A stretch of 64,000 bases of DNA from Patiria pectinifera (lineage: Eukaryota; Echinodermata; Asteroidea; Valvatida; Asterinidae). The notes under the pieces were generated by a model, which saw only the letters and a list, made by a program, of their open reading frames with translations, was not told the origin of the DNA and did not search any database. Each line of letters opens with the position of its first letter. The first letter of the stretch is position 1. This document shows positions 31,400 through 43,000 of the stretch, one piece after another. The stretch is from positions 5,218,465 through 5,282,464 of the forward strand of contig CM057149.1 in the NCBI GenBank assembly GCA_029964075.1. Reading direction: 5' to 3'. Both the position numbers and the translations under genes were made by a program.

Positions 31400-32380
31400 T
31401 TATTATATTATTTTTCAAAATGCAAATGTCCATACTTTCATCAGCAAAAGTGTGATGTCATTGCAGGCAGAAACCTCAATGTTACAGCTATTACAGCGCT
31501 GTTTATAAAAAAAAAAGCCGGAATTTCGGATAGTTTTGCTGAAATTTTCTGTTCTTTTGTTATTTCTAGCTGTGTTGTAGGGTTCACAATTCGCCAGTTC
31601 GGTATTCCAACTGCGCAATGTGTGCTTATCAAGATTTGAAAAATTGTTTATTTTATTTTATTTATTTCGTATTTACCCTGGGGAAGGCAGCGGAATACTG
31701 TTTTCTAGAGGTGCCCAGCAACTATAATGCAATTCGTTAAAATTACAATAACACTCTGCCATTCGTTGAAATTAAAATAGAAATAGAAAAATATGGGGTA
31801 CAAAATGAAAACATTGATATACATGTATATAAAAATAAACCTAGACCAGCCAATAGAAACAAACAAACAAACAAGCACATTTTTCTTTCGGGATAAACTT
31901 TTCATGGTATGCATGCAAAAGCATAGCGGGGTACCAGCAACATTGAAGAGATCTTCGTGTTCTGAAGTAACATTTTGCAAAAAAAAACCGTTTGGGACAG
32001 CGAAGTGTTTTAAGGTGTGCGTCCAATCTTTTGTGCGAACGAAAGTTTCCATCCCTTTTCGATTGCACGAAAAATTACAGAGAATGCAGATTCGGTTACC
32101 ACGTCCCCAATAGCCTTGGGTTTATTTATCTCCGCGTTTATCCCAAAAAAATAATTCGCCGAAACTTGTGCACCAGACTATTTTGGAATACCGAGAACAG
32201 AAAATCCTTAAACTGAACAATGCCCTCCTAAAATGACGTCACAGCAACAGCGCCCTTAGTTGTTCGAAAAAGTATGGACAATTTAAAATGTTTAAAAAAG
32301 GCACTTTTCAATGAAATTAATCAATAATGGATGTCGAGTATAGTTTTCACACATTTAAGAGGGGTAGAAAAATGCACAAA
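31400..32380. repeat. interspersed repeat, member 1 (second copy at 36985)
   Basis: Sequence such as AAGTGTGATGTCATTGCAGG, AAACCTCAATGTTACAGCTA and AAAGTATGGACAATTTAAA recurs as reverse complement at 36985-37400. Member 1 carries about 500 extra bases in its middle (roughly 31640-32130), probably a later insertion. Family unknown. Confidence 0.65.
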
Positions 32381-32668
32381 ATTATGTTCCTCAAAAAAAT
32401 CACAGGTGCCAGTGTTTCTTTTCTGTATACATCTTTCTTCTCCTTTACATGGGAGCACTCAGCACTCCAAACTTAGTTTATCAACAAGATTTCAACAAAC
32501 ACAACTGTAAACGTTTCTATAATAAACTGAGTAATATATTGCGATAGGAATATATACAAAACATTGCTAGTTTAAAAGCCTTGCTCATGACAAACAACCT
32601 AGTTCCAGAACGATAGAACAACGTGGGTTTTTGGACGACATTGTAAACAATAAAGTTAACTACCGAGA

Positions 32669-33122
32669 AAAATTAAATTTACAATTAAAGAAACGGTAAC
32701 TTCTGCACCACAGTATCTTCGTGACTTACTTTATATTGCTTTAAATGATTTGAATTGGGAGCATGATAGAATAAGTTGAATTAAGTGCCATTCTGATTTA
32801 AAAAAAAACCCAACAACTATTCTTTCATATAGGCCTACAGTTTGTGTCTATACTTATGATTAAAGCATGTCTTCAGAAAAGTTTCTGTAAATCAAATTTA
32901 CAATAAATAAAATACAAAACGGTAATTTCTGCATGATCACAGTATCTTACTGAAGTTATTTTCTGCTACTTTAAATGATTTGAATGGCAATTGGGAGCAT
33001 AATGGAATAAGTTGAGGTGTCATTCTGCTTTAAAAAAAAATCGATTCTTTCATACAATATGTGTCTATATACCATGATTAAAACACAGAATGCCTGAAAA
33101 GTCTTCAGAAATAGTTTCTGTA
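32669..33122. repeat. diverged tandem duplication of ~225 bp
   Basis: Two adjoining copies begin at about 32669 and 32889; both contain CAGTATCTT, CTTTAAATGATTTGAAT, GGGAGCAT and TTCTTTCATA. It lies just downstream of the last exon of gene A and may be part of its 3' untranslated or flanking region. Confidence 0.75.
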
Positions 33123-33280
33123 AAGACTCTCTTTTCAGTCTCGAAATTCAGACAAGGGAACTTTTTCCAAAAATAAAACGGGATACCAAGTATACAACTT
33201 TGCAATTGCAAGATGATATATTTTTTAGTACAGATGATAAGCTTATCCTCCATTCAATAATGAAGACTCAGCTTCATGTC

Positions 33281-34052
33281 TTACATCTCCGATTGTTGCA
33301 TCCCAACGACTCCAGATGCTGGGGAAAATAAAAGTTTAAGAAGCAAAACGTGAATGATCTCCACTGTTTCAACATTATGAAAATGGTAAACAAGACTCTG
33401 CAATAACAGTAACTACACAAACAAAATCCGAAGTAATTACACAGAAACTAAAGGAGTACTGAAAAGTAATTGTGTTTACTTTGTTTTTTATTTTTGTTTA
33501 TTTCTGGTAATGAAACCAAGGATTCCTCAAAAGTGCCCTAGGCACTGTAGCCCGAAAATGAGAAGAAATTACAGTTTTAGAGGTGGGAGGAAAAGCCCAG
33601 ATCTTTTTATTCCAGGGAAGACCCACGGAATCAGGTAGGACTGAAAATCCAATCCACATATTAGCCCAGGCTGGACTCGAACCCGGATCACAGCGATGGA
33701 AGGCGAGGAAAGTACTGCTACGCCAACCTGACTCCCCTATATATGTTCCGTATATAATTCACAATTATCAAATAATCTACACTTTTGTTGAGGGTTTACA
33801 AGAAAATGTATGACCAGAACTTGACCAACCTGCCATCATATCCTCAGTCTTTTCAATCTTCTTCATGATCAGGTCAGCTCGTCGCTCCTCAACTTCTTTT
33901 CTAGCTGACTTGGCTTTCCTGTAAATCACTATGGCGACAATGACAAAGATCAGGAGAACCACCACACTGACTACACACACGAGAACGGTGATGGATGCAC
34001 TAGGGTAGCGGATGTAGCCGATATCAAAAGCCAGGTGTGTGCCATGAAACAC
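33281..34052 (-). other. gene A exons 20-21: membrane helix and short tail
   Basis: Exon 20 has ITVLVCVVSVVVLLIFVIVA, a single membrane helix, followed by a charged helical stretch (YRKAKSARKEVEERRADLI) like the juxtamembrane coiled coil of plexins. It ends in GCAG before a GTTGGT donor. The last exon adds 12 codons including TAA at 33283-33281. The cytoplasmic part is thus only about 45 residues. No exon for the GAP domain was recognised in the 9.9 kb between here and gene B. Confidence 0.75.
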
Positions 34053-37000
34053 CTACACGAGAACAATTCAAATAATTTTGTTTCATACCAAATGGTGTGA
34101 GTGCACTGGAAAATAAGTCTTGAAATTATGATGGAGTTTATTTTCTGAGTGACCATTTTTTTATATTATTTTTTTTCATTATGTTTTAAAAACATTTGAA
34201 ACAAATTTTGAATAGCGATTCATAACATGAGAACATAGTCCTAAAACTCCTCTCGTTTTATAGTCGTTTATCTAAATTAATTACACAAGGGTTTTAGATA
34301 TGGAAATCGCCAAGCCCTTTTAATCTTTTTTTTTAAGTGCCCAAATCTTGCCACAACTAGCAAATAATTCCCATTCTAAATATTTGACAAACAGTTTGGT
34401 ATTACTTGGGGGCATCAAATAAGTCACATCAATATTATCATTGGATAACCAGCACTTTAAAAAAATACAATTTCGCATGATTGTTTTCTGCTCTGACCGC
34501 TGTACAATGGGCGATCTACTTCCATTATAATAACAGAATAATTTCCCTCACCCGAACAAACGGGAGATTTTTGTCAGTTTTCTTGCCCAGATTATCGCCA
34601 GCTCCAGGTTGTGTTTGCGGCAGTACGCAGCCCAAAAATTCCCTGGAAAGAGTAACATTGGCACAAACGTCGCGCCCGATGTAGACGGTGATTTCCTTTG
34701 CGGTTATTGCAAGATCAAGGAGGTCTCCCTGTTCAGAAAAAAACACAGAGAAATAAACATAAAAATGTACCAATCATTTTAATAATTTGTCACATTCTTA
34801 ATTCTGATCGATTGTTATCGACTCAGCTCTATTCAGTTAAAATGGTGTTGTCTTAAAAAAAATCCCTTTGCTTTATTGCTCATTGTCCCTATCAATGTTT
34901 TTCAATGTTCATTCCTCCCAATGGTCATATTTACTGAGAAATTTTAAACACATCATATGCCTTTTGTTATATATTGATTGGAATAAAGAAGGTTGAAAAA
35001 ATACTTGATTGTCCAGAATCACACGCTATAATCCCATTGACACATAAGAGATATACGCAAGACAACTAAAATAAAAGACACGAAAGCTTCAATTGAAAGG
35101 TCATGCATCCATAATTCTGTGACTCCGAATTCCAAACTTACACGAAGAAGCAAAGTGTCTACATCCTTGTGAGCAATCCCATCTTCATATTTATACGCCG
35201 GATCGTCAAAAGCGAAATATTGAGGATTCTGATAATACTCTAGCAATGTACAGAAACTAGGATCCGAACACCAGGCACGAAGGGCCGTCACGCCGTCAAG
35301 GATGAAGCCCGTAGAGGTGTTCAAAAAGGCATCGCTAGAAAGTAAATTGCTGGGAAGCTCAATGCTTGGTGAGATGCAGTACATGACGTCGTCACTTTCT
35401 ATGTTGCAATCCTGAAAATAAGTTAAGAATATTTACACATATAAATATTTATAAATATTAAAACAACAAAACAACACGCATCAAGTGGTTAAAAAACCTC
35501 AGTGAATTTGAACAGCTTGAATATAGAACTTACACGTTATCTTTGAAACAAAATGTGGAACTTGGCTTTGGGTTTGGAGAATGGATAAGAGAGTCCTGTA
35601 TGTTTTATTTGGGGGGGGGGCATTTTGTTGTGATTGGCAATCTTCTGTTCACGAATTTGTGACTAATGTATTTTGTCTTTCGCTCATATCTTACCTCAAT
35701 AAATTCCTGTTGGTTGCTTTGTAGGGTAACAACTATCTGAGGTCGTTGTATGATAGAAAAACCAGAGCCCCTGACTTCAAGCTTTCGACCACCCCTGAAT
35801 AAAATGAAAAATGTTGTCATTGAAATAAATGTAGTCAGGAAATGTTCACAAAGTAGCAGAGAATAAGACATGTGGTAAAGCAGAAGATGGAACGACTTCA
35901 ATGAGAGAAAAGGGAGAGCGGCATAACAAATATGGAGTACAGGAAAATAATTTTGAAGTGCTTGGTTTTTGTTCAACTCCCATAGGGCTAAGTTACAAAT
36001 CAACATTTACATGTATATTCTCGTAAATAAATAATTGATAAATGCTTTAAGGATTACATTCTTGCCACTTTTGCCTACAAAAACCCAATCAAGCCATCAG
36101 CTGAACATCTGGAAAGTTTGCAAGTGCAAAGCGATTATATTTACTTATAAGAATTATAATCCTTTTGAAGTCATTAAATCAGTCAATGCAGACTATGTGA
36201 TAAAGTATCTTGTCAAGATGACAAGATGGATCCTGAAATTCTAGACGCTTCATTTAAGTTTTTTCAGCATGACAAGTTTGTATTTACTTGCAAAACCCTT
36301 AATCGAGAGATGCTAATCGATGACGATCCAATCATAACTTCAATCATATAACTCTATTTAACTTACGCCAAGATGCTGGTTGAAGGCTCGATTCCCTCCA
36401 CCGTTGGATCTTGAGTATATCTAAACTGCCCTTGAGAAAACCGAACGGCACCGTCAAAGAATATGTACAGTGACCAGGAACCAAGTTGGTTGACCCCTGA
36501 TGTTTGGCAGATAACGCTGTTGTCATTAACCTGGGACCTGGTTGGAAATGGATTATTAATTCACACAAGATGGACACTTGAATCAAAATTGTTGTTTTAA
36601 TTACAAATATTCTAACATACAACATTGTGCATTTTTTAATGGAGAGCAAGGCTTGAGGAAATGTAAGATATTATCAAGATATTTATTTTTATGAAACCCA
36701 AAAGTCGCCGACGTCTGGCACGATACCTGTCGAACAAGCAAGGTGTACTGCCGATGGAAACATAAATATTTCTGCCGGTATCTAGGGATTCACCGGAGAT
36801 TGTCACCCGTGTCCCGCCGGATTGTGGGCCAATCTTCGGGCTAAAATCAGCTAATACTGGGTCCTGAATGAAAGTGAAAAATAAAAGTAACTATAAGTTG
36901 AACTTATAAATAATTAATTAGAATACATTTTAAATTCGTACGGTCATAAAAAATATCGGCTTAAAGGGCCCACGAGATGAATTGTTCTTAGGAACACATG

Positions 37001-40000
37001 TCGTGTACGGTAACTTTCTGCTCCTCTTAAATGTATGAAAACTATTTTGGCAAATTTTATTGAAAAGTAGACTTCTTAAAACATTTAAAATTGTCCATAC
37101 TTTTCGGACAACTGAGGGCGTTGTTGCTGTGATATCATTTCAGGAAGACACTGTCCATTTTAGGGGTTTTCTGTTCAAATTGTGAATCCCAAAATGTGTT
37201 CATTGAAAACATTAATTTAAGGGAAAAGTTTGCTCATCCGCTTAACTGCTATGTCCTAACACAACTACGAATCACCAGAGAGAACAAAATCTACAACAGC
37301 AAAATATCCAAAACTCTGGCAACTTTTTGAGCTGAGATAGCTGTAGCATTGAGGTTTCAGCCTAACATGACATCACACTTTCCCCTTTTTATGGAAATTT
37401 GCATTAGCTTAAAAACCAAAGAGGCACCCACAAAAAAACATTGCAAATGGCAAAATGAAAATTGCAAATGAGGTTAAATGGGATACAAATAAAAGGTGCT
37501 TTTCAAGAATTGCAGAAAACAAATTATTTGCATGGATGCTTTAATATTTCCCCCCCCCCCCCAAAAAAAACCCACACAACTTGTGCTGAGATTTATAGAG
37601 GGGTACCTTGTACTGGAACGTAACATATCCATGGCTTAACTGCGATGCACCATTTGCGCCAGTAAGACTCATTCGAAGAAGCTGCGGTCTTGCATCATAA
37701 CTCGGTCTAGTCTTACAATTCACACTGTAATTAAAAAGTAGCACTGGAAAAAATTACCAGTCTGAACATATTTTGAAAGGTCAATCCAATTCTAGTTTCT
37801 ATAAACCAATATTCTCAACTACCTTTTAAGTCTAACAGACTATGCCGAATTCTATCTTGTATTGAAAGAATAAGGGTACAAAATGCTTTGGTATTGAGAC
37901 TCTTTTTTTCAAGTTGGTCCTACTTATCATTATGTTGTAGCTTAGATGTGCAAGTAAATTTACCAGAGGTTTCTAATAAATAGTACCTTTGGGAAACATG
38001 TTAATGTTATCATCGATCTTTCGAGCACAGGGAGACATCGGATATTGATGTCTCCCTAATGTCACAGCCCCCTTTAGAGGCAAAATGGTAACGTCGCAAC
38101 CGGGTTATATTTGTTGCTCGTGGTCTAAATAGTGAACATACCGAAACTCGTGGAAAAAAAGGATAACAGAATATTGGAATAGGGCACATTTAAGTTTGAC
38201 ATCTTTTGTGTACAAGTCTACGGGAATGTCTCCCAGATGTCCAATCCAAGGTAATTATTCTGTATTGTGATGTGCATTAAATTACCTGGCGCCGGTTTGG
38301 TAATAGCTCTCCAATCCATATAGGTCACAGATCTGGCCGCCAACACTGACCTCTCGCACGTCACTGAATCGTCGTCCCATATTCGTGCCAATCACAGTAA
38401 TTATCGTCTTGCCTTCATCAGGTCCAAACAATGGGTACGGTACACCTGTAACAACGTTAAGTCCAGAATTCCCTAGTTAACAGGTTCACACATTTTAATT
38501 GAGTCCAAAATGCAATTGCTTGAAATGTTCTAACCGCGATGTGCCGTCCTCTAAAAAGGTCTGGTATCGAGCATTCTTGATATATTAAGTCCAACATTAA
38601 TGCTATAGCTTAAATTGTTCTAATCATGATGTCCCGTCCTTTGAATAGGTCTGGTATCAAGCATGCCGGATACCCCTCAAGACAGAAGATCGTGATGTAT
38701 GTATTTATTCAATTACAGTAAAAATGTCCGACTTCTCATACCTCATATATAACTGGATCGGGGCAGTTGATGGTATTATCCATTGAGACAATCTGAACAG
38801 CCGACAAACATGCAGCGCTATCCCATACCCCACAGGTATGCCCACACCACATGCATCCCAGCTCTGCACGGGTAGTTTCCTCAGAAACGCAACGGCTACA
38901 GTCAGGACGCAAGACCTCACACTTGTAAAGAGTTACTAAAATGATGCAATCAGGTGTCTGCATTAAATGGTGTTTCACATTTCCTAAAGCTGGAATATTC
39001 TGAAATCACGAAGCTCCTAACTGTCTGTTATTACATTCATATTGATTACCAGCCTTGGATCAGTTGATTCCATATTTACTTGTGTTTGGTAATAAAGGTA
39101 CGGAACATATTAGCGCCTAATATCATGAACAAACAAATTATATTTATCGTTTTATGTGCTTCATAGCCGAGTTGAACAGCCAAACTTTGATGACCCTATA
39201 TGCCATAAACTACATAACAAAGACCATTAACCTGACCTTTGAACCCATGTCTGTCATCTAGACGGTGTATGTTGTTATTCATGTCTGTCCACCACAATGA
39301 CAGTGTTACGTTCAGCTCCTGCTGACTAGTCGAGTATTTTACCTGTGGATGTATCCAAAATACCCCATGAGACGCACAGTATTTGGAATTATTGGATTAT
39401 AACTTAAACAGAAGTGTGAAAAATGTGATAGGAATTTATACCAAATAAGCTAGCAATCGGAACCAAGGAGAACAATAATGGTCACAATAGGCACGTTCGT
39501 CTCAATTATCTACCAGCAAAAAAATCAAAAGACTGCCAATACGGGTCAACTCATTGATAAATGTCATCGGTAAAATGCACAGCTCACTGATTTTAGGTAG
39601 CAGGTCACAGTGGCATCATGTCGGGTTGCATCTACGTACTGATCCACTTCCTCAATGTCAAGACTACATTGGTATCTAGATATCTGAAAAAGAAAGTGTT
39701 ATGCAAGGATGAAATAAAATAGGGTGAAGCAACTTCAACTTGTACAAGCTAGACTGTGTATATATGAACGAAAAAACACACATAGAAGAATAAAGTGAGG
39801 AGAATCAATGAAGAAGACAAGCATCCTATAAGCAGCAACAATAACATTGAATATTCCTATTCTGGCTATACATGTATTTATATACAATTGCAACAATCGT
39901 GACGTGTGGCTCACTCAAAGGCCTTAGTTCGTTGAATCATTGTCGTCGTGCTTGAACAGGATTAAGTGACATATAACTGTCGAGTGTCCATTACAGGATG

Positions 40001-43000
40001 CTTGTACATTGTATTTTATATCGTTCGGAAGAAGAAAAACAGGTGTGACATTGGAAGCGCTAGTGAAAGTCATTACTCGTCGTTCCGTAACTTGATCGGT
40101 TCTCACAAACAAGTCACTACTCGCGAGTACTTATTAGTACTCGACTGGTACAAATTATCGAGTAATTGAAAACCCACGAGTAGCGCAACGAGTAGCATAA
40201 ATTGATCACGAGTACTCGAGTACTCGAGTACTCGCCCAGCGGTAATTCCTACTGATGTAGGATCAACATATGATGAGATTTGGTTATTAACTAAGAAGAC
40301 AAAAAACAACTGACCACTGCTTGACGTGGCAAATTTCGCACGTCAACAGTTACTTCTCTGTTCATGTCATTAGGGATCAGCACTTCATGGTTCTGTGGTT
40401 GGAGCTGGGGACATGCGTCAGGACCTTGCATAGACGTTCCGTGGCTCTGGAAAAAAACAGTGTGATAGTCTTAATATCGATCTAACAGCAATGAAAGTGT
40501 ATAAAATTATATTTCAGAGTATCGCATCAAAGTATATACATTTTAATTGCCCCGCTCGCAACATGAAAATTGTGCCCCTTCTCAAGATGGAAAACTGGCC
40601 CCTACAAAATAATAGTGCTTTTCACGCGAATGGTCGCTGAACTTCCCATCAATAGCAACAGTGCCCCTCTCGCGATAAAACAAATGTCTCTCCACATAAC
40701 TAGGTAAAAGAAACACAAAAAGCAAGATCGACAACGTATTCATAATTTGTTCTTCGTCATATAGTTTTATAGCGAAATAAACGGGACCATATTCTTTTCC
40801 TCCACTTTCACACCGACGGGAGGTTCCCCTTTTTCTAAGCAAGTGACACCCCTTTTTGGTGTTTCCCCCAGTTTGAAAAGCGTTCCGCTGCCCCTGAATG
40901 TGTACAAAAAGACTATAGTTTGCTCTTCCTTGACATGAAATAATCAGTTTTGTTAAAGTGACTTTCATGTTGCTGCATGTTGCAAACGCACTTTACCTAA
41001 ATATACGCAAAACATCAGGTATACTTACATTTTGTCCGGATACAAAGATCTCATTTGGTTTGGAGCAGTGGGAATTATCATGAGTACATCTGTTGTCAAA
41101 CAAACACCAATTACAGGCCCAGTCGCTTCCAACACAAGATACACATCTGAAATTAAAAGACAAACAGATAAGATTATTAGTGAGTTTCATTGAATCATTC
41201 CCTTTTTGTAAAGTTGGGTCATACCCTTTTAGAATAAATATACTACAGGGTGATTACAAAAAAAGGAAACTCAAATGGCAGGACCAATTTGTTGATGAAG
41301 TTTTACATTAAGCACTGTTAAAATCTAAGATATTAAAGCCCAATTAATAATCTTTCTTTTAGTACAAGAATCATTCAAATCACTTTGTACTTTTTAAGTT
41401 ACGGAATTTTAAACACGACCGCCGTTTTAAAGTTCTGTCCATGGATCACACAAAAAGGTTCCTTCAGCAAAACGAAAACAATACAAAACATCCCTATGTG
41501 AAATGTTTTCGTTTTGCTAAAAACACTAACCTTTTTTGTTATCCGTGGACAGAACTTTAAAACGGTGGTTGTGTTTAATATTCCGTAACATAAAAAGTAC
41601 ATAAGTGATTTGAAAGATTACTGCACTAAGCAAAAGCTTATGAATAGGGCTTTTATATCCTAGATTTTGAAAGTGCTACATACAGAACTTCATTAACAAA
41701 TTGGTCGTACTATTGGGGTGTCCCCTTTTCTTTTTTTTGCTACAAAATAAGCACGGTAGTAAATCCCATTGGTGATAAGGAGGATATGTCCCGCCTCTCA
41801 CTTTTGAAAAGGAGGATAAGCCGTTAAATGCTCTGGTTTGTGTGCCAAATACTCAATTAGGAAAGAAATGTAAATTTACCCTCTCAGGACCGGATTATCA
41901 TCGGCTCTTCTCAGGACCAATCGAGGGAGGCACATTTTTCCCAACCCTAATTTCCATGTTCGTTCGCCTATTTTCTTAAATTTGGCAGGAATACTGGTGG
42001 CCGGTTATCTATAATGTGAAGTCATTTGGTTACGATGCGGTGACCAAAAGACAGCGCTTTATAACATTTTGTGCAAATGTTTGGTCAAAACATTACTTTT
42101 TGGAAAAAAAAATATTCTTTCATATTTGTTACAAACACACACATGGTTAATATCATCAAATACGACCACTATAGACATCAAATGTCTACACTGGAGGGCG
42201 CTATACCAAATTCCAATGAATGCAGCTACTTACGTTTTGTGGATGTCACATTCGTAGAAAATGATGTCTTTATGAACAAAGTTCACACCTGTCTCTGTAG
42301 ACATAACGCTCAGAGAAACGTTCACGTGATCTTTTGAATAAATAAACAATACGTATCACACAAAGGTATAGCTACAATAGTAGCGTTATTAATGTGAAAC
42401 TAAAATCCAATTGCTGTAATTATTTTGTTTTATGATGAATGTCTTACGATGAACTCAATAACTGCTCTTAATTTCTGAACTGATGGACATTCGCTGGAGA
42501 TCGAAGATCTCGAGCAAACAGTTGTTTTCTCGCTCCTTTCATAGAAAGACTCACTCACAATTTTCACTAAATAAACAAAGGGCATAGTAACTGCACTTTG
42601 TTAATCGTCAGTTTAGTATATGAAGCCTATTGTTTTGCTTCCAAAACTACTGGAGTAGCGGGGACGGACACAAACAACCACTTGTAATGCAACTTTCAAA
42701 TGTAGGCACGTGTAGTTCATGGTGTGTTCGTTTGTCCGGTGGGGTAACATAATTTGACGAGATTTTCATAACATGAACTGTGTGTTGAAAGCTTAACTTT
42801 TGCGCGGGCTACTCGCTAGCTGCCTACCCTGGCTATTAAAGGGAAGTTTGCTAAATTATTGCTAAATTTTCAAGTATAATTTCCATAACAAAGACTCTGA
42901 ACCTGTGGTGCTAGAATATTTGGAGACAAGGAAGGGGTAGTTTTTTTCCGAGATAGGCCTGTGAGATTGAGAACACCTTCAGAAAGAGAATAATGTAGGC

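Noticed and set aside
31235-31639. 134-codon plus-strand gene
   Set aside because: Begins in a low-complexity A/G tract inside a MITE and reads into another repeat; no supporting motif.
23398-33280. Missing GAP-domain exons of gene A
   Set aside because: I read the minus-strand frames in this stretch for plexin RBD/GAP-like sequence next to splice sites and found none.
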